The notes under the pieces: generated by a model
The model's database searches: none
What the model was told of the DNA's origin: nothing
Seen by the model: only the letters and a program-made list of their open reading frames with translations
Shown here: piece by piece, positions 33,707 through 41,578 of the stretch
Numbering within the stretch: the first letter of the stretch is position 1
Layout: the number at the start of each line of letters is the position of its first letter
Position numbers and translations under genes: made by a program
From: CAWBOY01 sp963790585
GTDB lineage: Bacteria > Planctomycetota > Planctomycetia > Gemmatales > Gemmataceae
Direction: 5' to 3'
Assembly: GCA_963790585.1 (NCBI GenBank)
Contig: CAWBOY010000008.1
Location: 186,001 to 250,000 of the forward strand
DNA length: 64,000 nt

Positions 33707-35164
33707 GTGAGACTCTCACGATCGATCCTCATTCTGCCTCTTGTTGGCTGCTTGGTCTTCCTGATGCCGGGTGACGGCGTTGGTCAGGGTAAGGGCAAAG
33801 GCAGCAAAAACCCAGACGGGGGCGGTGGCGGCAAGGGTGGCAAGGGCGGCAAGGGCAAACAAGGTAATGTTGACTTCGGTGGCATCGCCTTTGATGGAGG
33901 CGCCCCAGGTGGTTTCGGTCCAGGGGCCGGCGGGATGTTCAATCCGGGGACTATGCCTGGAATGGGCATGGGCACAAGAGGTATGGGCGCTGGCGCTTTT
34001 GATCCGAGCCGTCTCTTTGACATGATGGCTCGTGGTCAGGATTCCATCGAAGTCGAGCCGATGATCGCCATGGCGGAGCGCATGGATCCAACCGCACGCA
34101 CGAAGATGGAAGAGTTTATGCGTGCCAATAACATCACCAACGGTCGGTTGACAAAGGAACAATTTGGCGAATCAGTCAAGCAAGCCATGGCAGCGCGTGG
34201 CATGCGCATTCCGGGCGGCTCCGATGCCGCGGACGACGAGGCACGGGCCAAGCGCATGTTTGAACGGCTAGACGTTAATGGTGATGGCGGCATTGACCGC
34301 GACGAAGCCAATGGCTCGCAAAAGCTCGGCCAGGAGTTCGAGAAGTGGGACAAGAACGGCGACGGCAAGATCGACTTTAATGAGTACAAAGAATATTTCA
34401 AGGAACAGATGCGTGCCATTCGCGCGGCCAACGGCGGCGACGATCAAGGCGGCGATCCACAACAGCAGCAAGAAGACAAGCGTCCGACGGTCTACCATGC
34501 CGGTTCTTATCCCCGGGAGCTTTTGGCCGTCGCCCCTTGGTTCGGTCAACTCGACAAAGACCAGGACGGCCAGGTTGGCCTTTATGAGTGGAAAGAAGGC
34601 GGCCGATCTTTGAAGGAATTCATCGAACTCGACGCCAACGGCGACGGCTTGATCACGGTCGAAGAAGTATTGCGCCACGCCAAAAAGAACCTGCATATCG
34701 GCGGCGATGCGGGTAGCGGATCTCAAATGGGCAATGGCTCGGTTATGCCGGGCATGCAGATGGCATACATCGGCGGCGACAACGGCCAAAGTGGTCCCGG
34801 CGGTAATGGCCCAGGCGGTCGCGGTCCGGGTGGCCGCGGTCCAGGCGGTCAAGGCGCTCCTGGCGGCAATGGTCGTGGTCAAGGTGGGCCAGGGGGTCAA
34901 GCCGGTCCTGGCGGCAATGGTCGCGGTCAAGGTGGGCCAGGCGGCGGTCAAGGCGGCCCGAATGCTCAGCAATGGCAGGGTGGCGGCCAAGGCGGTCCCG
35001 GTGGCGGCGGTCGTGGTCAAGGCGGCGCCGGTCAAGGCGGTCCTGGCGGCGGTGGTCGTGGTCAAGGCGGTCCTGGCGGTGGTCAAGGCGGCCCCGGTGG
35101 TGGTGGCCGAGGCCAAGGTGGGGCCGGCCGTGGCCAAGGCGGTCCCGGTGGCGGCGGCAACTGA
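33707..35164 (+). CDS. Secreted EF-hand protein with long glycine-rich tail
   Basis: 485 residues from a GTG at 33707 (GGAGAG 7 bases upstream), followed by a signal peptide (SILILPLVGCLVFLMPGDGVG). A Lys/Gly stretch leads into a Gly/Met region. Four EF-hand loops are visible: DVNGDGGIDRDE, DKNGDGKIDFNE, DKDQDGQVGLYE and DANGDGLITVEE, all with acidic residues at positions 1, 3, 5 and 12 or near equivalents (position 12 is displaced in the third). The last 125 residues are GGPGG/RGQGG repeats. Expected to bind Ca2+ outside the cytoplasm; the tail may be flexible or adhesive. Strong internal repetition explains spurious long frames on the other strand. No neighbour hints at a partner. Confidence 0.87.
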   Translation: MRLSRSILILPLVGCLVFLMPGDGVGQGKGKGSKNPDGGGGGKGGKGGKGKQGNVDFGGIAFDGGAPGGFGPGAGGMFNPGTMPGMGMGTRGMGAGAFDPSRLFDMMARGQDSIEVEPMIAMAERMDPTARTKMEEFMRANNITNGRLTKEQFGESVKQAMAARGMRIPGGSDAADDEARAKRMFERLDVNGDGGIDRDEANGSQKLGQEFEKWDKNGDGKIDFNEYKEYFKEQMRAIRAANGGDDQGGDPQQQQEDKRPTVYHAGSYPRELLAVAPWFGQLDKDQDGQVGLYEWKEGGRSLKEFIELDANGDGLITVEEVLRHAKKNLHIGGDAGSGSQMGNGSVMPGMQMAYIGGDNGQSGPGGNGPGGRGPGGRGPGGQGAPGGNGRGQGGPGGQAGPGGNGRGQGGPGGGQGGPNAQQWQGGGQGGPGGGGRGQGGAGQGGPGGGGRGQGGPGGGQGGPGGGGRGQGGAGRGQGGPGGGGN

Positions 35165-35192
35165 TTTACAGCTCGCGTGAGTGCGGAATCAG

Positions 35193-35223
35193 AGAGGGGA
35201 CAGGTCTAATACCTGTCCCCTCT
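35193..35223 (+). terminator. Strong hairpin after the EF-hand gene
   Basis: AGAGGGGACAGGT and ACCTGTCCCCTCT form a perfect 13-base stem with a 5-base loop, followed by TTG. It begins 29 bases after the stop and could work from either side. Confidence 0.65.
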
Positions 35224-35253
35224 TGCATTGGTGGGTAAGGCGATTTTATCGTA

Positions 35254-35336
35254 GTTTGGACGCTTCCAAACGGGTTCGGATGGACAGTCCGCGGCAGTTC
35301 TGTGTGTGTGCGTCGGCGCAATGCAATCCATTTAAG
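35254..35336 (+). repeat. Dispersed ~80-base element, copy 2
   Basis: The copy opens with GTTTGGACGCTTCCAAAC (hairpin) and carries AGTTCTGTGTGTG and GCGCAATGCAATCCATT, as in 23403-23482, 12 kb away and in the same orientation. It lies between convergent genes. Confidence 0.7.
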
Positions 35337-35353
35337 AAATGGCTTTGCCGCTC

Positions 35354-36262
35354 CTACCGCTGAAGTCCCGCCAAATGTTCCAGAGCCAGCATCAAGGCAT
35401 GGGTGCCTTTGCGGCCATAACCCTGTGCCTGGACAGCAAGATAGAGCTGATTCGCCAACGCCAATCCCGGTAGCGACAAGTTCAGGCGTTTCGCCTCGTC
35501 CAGGGCTATACCCATATCCTTGATGAAATGCTCGACGAAAAAGCCGGGTTCGAAATTGCGATCGATGATGCGTGGCCCAAGGTTATTTAACGACCAACTC
35601 CCCGCCGCGCCGACGCCGACCGACTGCAGCACCGTCTTGAGATCGAGTTTCGCCTTATAGCCATAGAGAAGCGCTTCGCAGACGCCGATCATGTTGCTGG
35701 CGATCAAAATCTGATTGACCATTTTTGTATGCTGGCCCGACCCTGGTCCACCCTGATGGACGATCGTCTTACCCATACACTCAAAAAGCGGCTTGATGGC
35801 TTCGACGACCGCGGCATCACCGCCGACCATGATCGAGAGCGCGGCGTTTTTCGCTCCGACATCGCCGCCCGATACCGGAGCGTCGACACTGGCCACGCCA
35901 TTCGCCTTGCCCGCCGCTTCGATCTCGCACGCTAAGGACGGCTCACTTGTCGTCATATCGACGAGAATCGACCCTGATTTGCTCCCGTTGAGCGCTCCGT
36001 TCTCTCCCAAAAAGACTTCGCGTACATCCTTCGGAAAGCCGACGATGGCGAACACGACATCGGAATGTTGAGCGACGCCTTTCGGCGTATCGGCCCAGGT
36101 CGCGCCGGCATCGAGCAGAGGCTGGGCCTTGTCTTTGCTGCGATTGTAGACGGTGGCCTTATAACCCTTAGCAATTAAATGCTGGCACATCCAACGTCCC
36201 ATGACGCCGGTACCGATCCAGCCGATGCGTGTTTTGCCGGGTTCCGCTTTGAGGGGGGGCAT
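35354..36262 (-). CDS. 3-hydroxyisobutyrate dehydrogenase-family beta-hydroxyacid dehydrogenase
   Basis: 302 residues. GWIGTGVMGRWM (17-22 GTGVMG) is the Rossmann nucleotide loop, with NRSKDK after beta-2 suggesting NADP+. DAPVSGGDVGAKNA (128-140) binds substrate, and Lys180 in GSGQHTKMVNQ is the catalytic lysine. FFVEHFIKDMGIALDEAKRLNLSLPGL completes the family pattern. It oxidises a 3-hydroxy acid (3-hydroxyisobutyrate, tartronate semialdehyde or similar). Propionate genes 2-4 kb upstream would suit valine breakdown, but the opposite strand and distance make that weak. Confidence 0.9.
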   Translation of the reverse strand: MPPLKAEPGKTRIGWIGTGVMGRWMCQHLIAKGYKATVYNRSKDKAQPLLDAGATWADTPKGVAQHSDVVFAIVGFPKDVREVFLGENGALNGSKSGSILVDMTTSEPSLACEIEAAGKANGVASVDAPVSGGDVGAKNAALSIMVGGDAAVVEAIKPLFECMGKTIVHQGGPGSGQHTKMVNQILIASNMIGVCEALLYGYKAKLDLKTVLQSVGVGAAGSWSLNNLGPRIIDRNFEPGFFVEHFIKDMGIALDEAKRLNLSLPGLALANQLYLAVQAQGYGRKGTHALMLALEHLAGLQR

Positions 36263-36460
36263 ATTTTGGTGTCTCGTGAAGGTAAGGTTACCGGGATGAG
36301 GTTTATGTAGGGTCCTACGATTGTTGTGGCGAGCCGAAATTTCTTATCGCTTTCTCCCGAATCCTCTAGTAAACTTAATGAGTTCCTCCTCAACACCCGG
36401 CCGACAAGGCCGGGCCCGCCGAACGTCTCCCTCCGCAATCTTCATGGGGGCAGTCTATCC

Positions 36461-38952
36461 ATGACCGCATTGGCACGTTTGACCTTGCTTGCGCTCCTGA
36501 CCACGACAATCAGTCCTTTATATGCCACCGTGCCACTCGAGCCGGAAAAGCGAGCCGCGATTATCGGCGCGCCGACGGCGCTACTCGTTCAACCCGAAGC
36601 CATTGTGCTGAGTGGGCCACGCGCGGTCAGCCAGTTTGTGATTACCGGCAAATATGCCGATGGCTCGCAGCGCGACCTGACGGCGTTATGCGATGTCACT
36701 TCCGAAGCGCGCGATCTCGCCGAAATCGGTGAGGGCTGCTTCATCACGCCGCGTAAGAATGGCTCGACGAGCTTGCTCGTCAAAGCCGGCGGGCAATCGA
36801 TCAAATTGCCTTTGACCGTCAAGGACTTCGAGACGGCTCGGCCGATCAGCTTTCGTCATGACCTCATGGCCGCGATGAACGTCGGCGGCTGCAACAGCGG
36901 TGCCTGTCACGGAACGCCGTCTGGGAAAAATGGCTTCAAGCTCAGTCTGCGTGGCTTCGATCCCGAGGCGGACTATGTGCAACTGACCCGCGATGTCTTG
37001 GGTCGGCGTAGCGATCGACAAGAGCCAAACGCTTCGCTGTTTTTGCAAAAGGCGCTCGGCAAGGTGCCGCACGAAGGCGGGCCAAGGTTTTCCACGGAGA
37101 GCTTGCCCGGGCGAGTAATGCACGATTGGCTGGCTGAAGGATTGCGCGACGACGCCAAGGAGTTGCCGACGATTCAAAATGTTCGCATCCTCCCCGGCCC
37201 GCGCATCTACACCGCGCCGGCACGCTTTCAGCAATTGGCTGTCCTCGCCACCTTGAGCGACAAAAGCGAGCGCGATGTGACGCGCCTGACGGTTTTCAGC
37301 AGCAGCGACGAATCGATCGCGACCGTCAATGCGAATGGTCTCGTCGAGTTTCGCGGGGCAGGCGAGGTGGCAATCCTGTGCCGTTATCTCATGGAATTGC
37401 AGACGGTGCGGCTGACTTATCTCGAGCCGAAAGCCGGCTTTGAATGGTCCAATCCGCCCGAATACAATTATGTTGACAGGCTTGTCTTCGCCAAGCTCAA
37501 GCTGCTGAGCCTGCCGCCGTCGGAACTTTGCAGCGACTCAGAATTCATTCGGCGCGCCTATCAAGACGTCTGCGGCATACTGCCGACGCCGCAAGAAGTC
37601 GTGACATTTCTCGACAACCCGCAGCCGGACAAGCGGGCCCGGTTGGTCACCGAGCTGCTCGATCGGCCGGAATATGCCGATTTTTGGACGCTCAAGTGGT
37701 CAGACGTATTCCGCAACAGTCGGAAGAATGTCGAGGTCAAGGGCGTTCACGTCTTCCACGAATGGCTGAAACACAACGTTGAGGAGAACACCGGGTTCGA
37801 CGAGGTCGTCAAGGAGTTGCTCACCGCTCGCGGCAGCACCTTCAGCAACCCGCCGGCGAACTATTATCGAATCGCGCGTGACCCGCAGAACCTCGCCGAG
37901 ACGACGGCCCAACTCTTTTTTGGCATCCGCATGCAATGTGCCAAGTGCCATAATCATCCGTTCGAGCGCTGGACGCAGGATGACTATTACAGCTTCGCCG
38001 CCTTCTTCTCGCGCGTCCGCAATAAGAAGGATACGCTGCAAAATAGCCCAATGTCGAACACGACCGGATCGCTTGTAATTTACCTGGATCGCAACGGCGA
38101 AGTCTCGCAGCCTCGGACAGGCAAGACGATGGCGCCAAAGTTCATGGGTGGCGCCGTGCCCACCATCGCCCCAGGCCAGGATCGCCGCGAAGTCCTCGCC
38201 GATTGGTTGACAGCCGGCGACAATCCGTTCTTCGCCAAGTCGGTGGCCAACCGAATCTGGTTCCATCTCAACGGTAAGGGCGTCGTCGAACCGGTAGACG
38301 ACTTCCGCGACTCAAACCCCTCGGCGAACGACGACCTGCTCGACGCCTTGGCCAAAGACCTGGTCGCGCACAAATACAATATCAAATATCTCATCAAGAC
38401 GATCATGACTTCACGCACGTATCAGCTCAGCGCCCGCGGCAATGCCTTTAACAAGGACGACAGCAAATACTTTTCCCACGCGATATCTCGCTCGCAAACG
38501 GCGGAACAGCTGCTCGACGCGATCTGTGCGACCACCGAAGTTCCCGAGAAGTTCGCCGGCATGCCGTTGGGCACGCGGCAACTCAGCTTCCTGACGGCGA
38601 CGGCAATCACGCCTTCTTGAAGACCTTCGGCCAACCGGCCCGCGAATTGGCCTGCGAATGCGAACGCGAAAATGACAGCAGCCTGGCTCAGGCGCTCCAG
38701 CTCATCAACGGGCCGACGATCAACGAAAAGTTGCGTAGTCCGAAGAATCGCATCAGCCGCCTGTTGACCGAGAAAAAATCGGATGAAGCAATCGTGCGGG
38801 AGCTATACTTGGCGACGCTATCGCGCATGCCGACGGCGGAGGATGTCAAAGAGGCGCTGACGCATGTCAATAAGCAGTCGGACAAGCGCAAGGGTTGGGA
38901 AGACGTGCAGTGGGCACTGCTGAATTCGAAGGAGTATTTGTTTCGGCATTGA
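36461..38952 (+). CDS. BIG2-DUF1549-DUF1553 cytochrome-like protein, split by a frameshift
   Basis: About 830 residues from ATG 36461, where a leader (LTLLALLTTTISPLYA) begins; upstream in-frame codons look non-coding. A bacterial-Ig-like unit (LVQPEAIVLSGPRAVSQFVITGKYADGSQRD) is followed by a haem-like CNSGACHG, then a second Ig-like unit, DUF1549 (RAYQDVCGILPTPQEVV, QCAKCHNHPFERWTQDDYY) and DUF1553 (FAKSVANRIWFHLNGKGVVEPVDDFRD). Near 38585-38605 the frame shifts: the other frame gives QLPDGDGNHAFLKTFGQPAREL and the tail ending NSKEYLFRH. Length is 830 codons plus 2. Same class as the gene at 62592, but it has no DUF1501 partner next to it. Confidence 0.86.
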
Positions 38953-38981
38953 GACGCGACAGCGCGTGAAGTCCGTGATTC

Positions 38982-39058
38982 AAGAGCCGGGAGCGTGAGC
39001 GACCGGAGTGAATCTGAGCGAGTATAATGCTCTCCGGTCGCTGACGCTCCTGGCTCTT
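38982..39058. repeat. Inverted repeat, GAGCCGGGAGCGTGAGCGACCGG family, copy 2
   Basis: The left arm is identical to that of 16512-16585 over 24 bases; the right arm has two changes. The loop GAGCGAGTATAATG is also related. It lies 30 bases after the DUF1549 gene stop. Confidence 0.85.
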
Positions 39059-39107
39059 GAAAACAATGGGCAGCGGCTGGTAGAGACACATTAGACGGGT
39101 TCACAAA

Positions 39108-39341
39108 ATGGAACCGATGCTTCGCGCTATTATTATCGGCGCCGTCGCCGGAGGGTTAGTTGGCGGTCTGGCGGTGTTAGTCATTGGCCTCGTCCAAAAA
39201 CTACCCTTTTGCCCCGACTGTGGTGAGCCGCTGCCTCGATACAGAAAAGCGGCTAATTGGCGACAAACCTTGTGGGGCGGCTGGACATGCCAAAAGTGCG
39301 GTTGCGAGGTTGATCGAAAAGGTCGGAAAATCGACGCTTGA
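39108..39341 (+). CDS. Small membrane protein with zinc ribbon
   Basis: 77 residues: one glycine-rich transmembrane helix (AIIIGAVAGGLVGGLAVLVIGLV, about 7-29), then a zinc ribbon with CPDC (35-38) and CQKC (62-65) and a basic end KGRKIDA. I recall this architecture as common in planctomycetes; no role is established. The ribbon should face the cytoplasm or outside depending on topology, which is not decided by flanking charge. Confidence 0.75.
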   Translation: MEPMLRAIIIGAVAGGLVGGLAVLVIGLVQKLPFCPDCGEPLPRYRKAANWRQTLWGGWTCQKCGCEVDRKGRKIDA

Positions 39342-39377
39342 GTTGACTACTCTTCGCTCGACAAAACGAGTACACCC

Positions 39378-40118
39378 ATGTCCCCGTCTCCCAAAGTCGC
39401 TCTCGTCACTGGCTCGGCAACCGGCGCCGGCCGCGCGACGGCGCTGCGCTTTGCCTCACTAGGTCTGAGCGTCGCTATCAACTATTCACGCTCGCAAAAA
39501 GAGGCGGAGGAGACCCTTGCAGACGTGAAAAGGCACGGTGGCGCAGCAATTCTCTGTAAGGCAAACGTCGGTGATGATGCGGCCGTGCGGGCGATGGTGG
39601 CGCGTTGTCATGCCGAGCTTGGCGGGCTGGATGTGTTGGTGAACAACGCGGGGACGACGCATTTCATCGATCATGCGAATCTTGACGCCGTGACGGATGC
39701 GGTCTGGGATGATATTTTTCAGGTCAACGTGAAAGGAACATTTCAAGCCTGCCGAGCGGCGCTGCCTTTGCTGAAGCAGCGAAAAGGCAGCATTGTCAAT
39801 GTTACGTCGGTGGCGGGGTTACAAGGGCACGGTAGCAGCATTCCTTATGCGGCGAGCAAGGCGGCGCTCAATACGATGACGAAATCGCTGGCGCGGATGG
39901 CAGCGCCCGAAGTGCGGGTCAATGCCGTCGCTCCCGGGCCGATTCTGACGCGCTGGCTGGTGGGACATGAAGATATGATCGAGCGCTCTCTGGCGGCCAC
40001 GCCGCTCGGGCGCGCCGCCACTCCCGATGACATCGCCGACGCGATCGTCTTTTTGGCCTTGGGAACCACGCTGGTAACGGGCCAAATCTTGGTCGTCGAC
40101 GGTGGGCGAACGATGTGA
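39378..40118 (+). CDS. SDR family oxidoreductase, FabG-like
   Basis: 246 residues. TGSATGAG at 11-18 binds NADP(H), NNAG at 89-92, Ser144 (NVTS), Tyr157 and Lys161 (YAASK) form the catalytic set, and the C-terminus GQILVVDGGRTM is classical for the FabG-like group. The tyrosine region (VAGLQGHGSSIPYAASKAALNTMTKSLA) is fully conserved. Substrate could be a 3-oxoacyl thioester or a sugar/polyol. It is isolated from fatty-acid genes, so a housekeeping FabG role is unlikely. Confidence 0.9.
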   Translation: MSPSPKVALVTGSATGAGRATALRFASLGLSVAINYSRSQKEAEETLADVKRHGGAAILCKANVGDDAAVRAMVARCHAELGGLDVLVNNAGTTHFIDHANLDAVTDAVWDDIFQVNVKGTFQACRAALPLLKQRKGSIVNVTSVAGLQGHGSSIPYAASKAALNTMTKSLARMAAPEVRVNAVAPGPILTRWLVGHEDMIERSLAATPLGRAATPDDIADAIVFLALGTTLVTGQILVVDGGRTM

Positions 40119-40126
40119 CACGTCGC

Positions 40127-40210
40127 TTACTTGCGATGACGAATCTTGGCCCGCATACGGCGTTTCTTGCGACCGACTTTACGCCTGCCCGATCCACGAC
40201 GACTCGCCAT
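40127..40210 (-). CDS. 27-residue highly basic protein (AURKAIP1/COX24- or bS22-like)
   Basis: An ATG at 40210 with AGGAG 8 bases upstream opens 27 codons ending in TAA. The product MASRRGSGRRKVGRKKRRMR... has about 16 Arg/Lys of 27 and ends KIRHRK. Tiny proteins with the KKRRMR/KIRHRK pattern resemble the COX24/AURKAIP1 motif seen in small ribosome-associated proteins (bS22-type). The strong ribosome site and lack of alternatives make it a good gene despite its length. Convergent with the SDR gene 8 bases away. A ribosomal role is inference from composition and motif. Confidence 0.72.
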   Translation of the reverse strand: MASRRGSGRRKVGRKKRRMRAKIRHRK

Positions 40211-40442
40211 ACCCAAATCTCCTCGCACGCGCTCAATGAATCGCGACTAGTCCCATCGACACGCCATCCAGGTCTTCCCGGTAGGAAACGTCCATTGTAA
40301 GCCGGTCAGGCGAACTGACAAGAGGAGTCGAAAGCCGGGCCCGCCTTCGCTTTTTCTTCATCGTTTCCTCACACCATCGACCGAAGCGGTTACTAAAGTG
40401 ATGGCAGAGACAACAATCACGACGTGCAGAGGGATACCTACC

Positions 40443-41517
40443 GTGCCTAAATATCGTCGGCTCGCCGTCGTGGGTTTACTGTTGCTGCCAGTGTGTGGCG
40501 TGAGCGCTCTATTAGTCCTCGGTTGTGGAGGCGGCGGCGGGAAGCGTCTCAGCGGTGGCGGTTCGTCGTTCGTCGGGCCGCTCTTCGAGGGGAAGTGGAC
40601 CAAGGAGTTCAACAACAAATCGGGCATCGAACTCGATTATTCCGTGATGGGCTCGAGCGCTGGCATCGGCAAGATGATCTCGGGAGATCTGGATTTCGGC
40701 GCGTACCGACGCTCCGATGAGTCCGGACGAAATAACCGCGGCAGGCGGCGGAGAAGCGATCATTCATGTTCCCCTCGTCATGGGAGCTGTGGCCATAATC
40801 TACAATCTGGAGAACCTCGACGATTTGAATCTTTCGGGCGAGGTTCTCGCCGATATCTACCTCGGCAAGATTAGCAAGTGGGATGACGAAGCGATCAAGA
40901 AACTAAATCCCGGCGCAACCTTGCCATCGATTGCGATCAAGCCGGTCTATCGCGCCGACGGCAGCGGGACGAGTTACATTTTCTCCGACTTCCTCTGCGC
41001 CACGAGCGCGGATTGGAAGGCACAAAAGAAGGGGCCCAATCCCCAGCTGACAACGAAGGGCGAAGGCGTCCAGAAGACAGCCCCACTCGCTCAAGCGGTT
41101 TCCAAGAGCCCCGGCGCTATCGGTTACGTCGAAATGCTTTACGCTTTGAAGAACGAAAAGGAATTAAAGGTCGCCAAAATACAAAATGCGGAAAAAAGCG
41201 CGTTTTTAGCACCGTCGCCCACGGGAGTGACAACCGCGGCCGAGGAAGGCCTCAAAAAAATTTCGGCCGACGATCATAAGACGATGCGCTTTTCCATCGT
41301 TGCCGCGCCCGGTGCGGCGTCGTATCCGATCAGCGGCACGACCTGGGCGGTGTTGAAGACCAAGCAGACTGAAGACCGAGCCAAATTGCTCAAGGCGTTT
41401 CTGACTTGGGCTACGTCCAAGGAGGCGCAAGGTATGGTCGGCGGTCTGCATTACGCGCCGCTGCCGCAGAGCTTGCAGGCGGAGATTGGTAAGAAGATTG
41501 AGATGATTGGGAAATAG
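40443..41517 (+). CDS. pstS: Phosphate-binding protein PstS (operon copy), split by a frameshift
   Basis: The start is a GTG at 40443 with GAGGGA upstream; the leader LAVVGLLLLPVCGVSALLVLGC ends in a lipobox cysteine, so the protein is a lipoprotein. The N-terminal frame reads GGGSSFVGPLFEGKWTKEF and DYSVMGSSAGIGKMISGDLDFGA. At about 40704-40707 a single extra base (a T in GCGTACCGAC) diverts it; without it the text is GATDAPMSPDEI, then HVPLVMGAVAIIYNL, VLADIYLGKISKWDDEAI and RADGSGTSYIFSDFL (phosphate loop). Span is 358 codons plus 1. It opens the pst-pho cluster and is a distant paralogue of the copy at 16778. An ATG at 40401 is an alternative start. Confidence 0.9.
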
Positions 41518-41525
41518 TCGACCCG

Positions 41526-41550
41526 GGACCCCCGGCAAGCTGGGGGCTAA
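41526..41550. repeat. CCCCCGGCAAGCTGGGGG hairpin between pstS and pstCA
   Basis: A short stem with AAATAAAAG following, inverted relative to the GGCTTGCC family at 28530 and 30614. Lying after the binding-protein gene, it could reduce read-through into the permease gene or protect the pstS message, as hairpins do in other transporter operons. Confidence 0.55.
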
Positions 41551-41578
41551 ATAAAAGCAGACCTTGGAGCCGTGCCGC

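Noticed and set aside
34268..35137. Long Thr/Ala-rich frame on the minus strand
   Set aside because: It is the exact antisense of the glycine-rich repeats of the EF-hand gene; composition comes from GGN codons read backwards.
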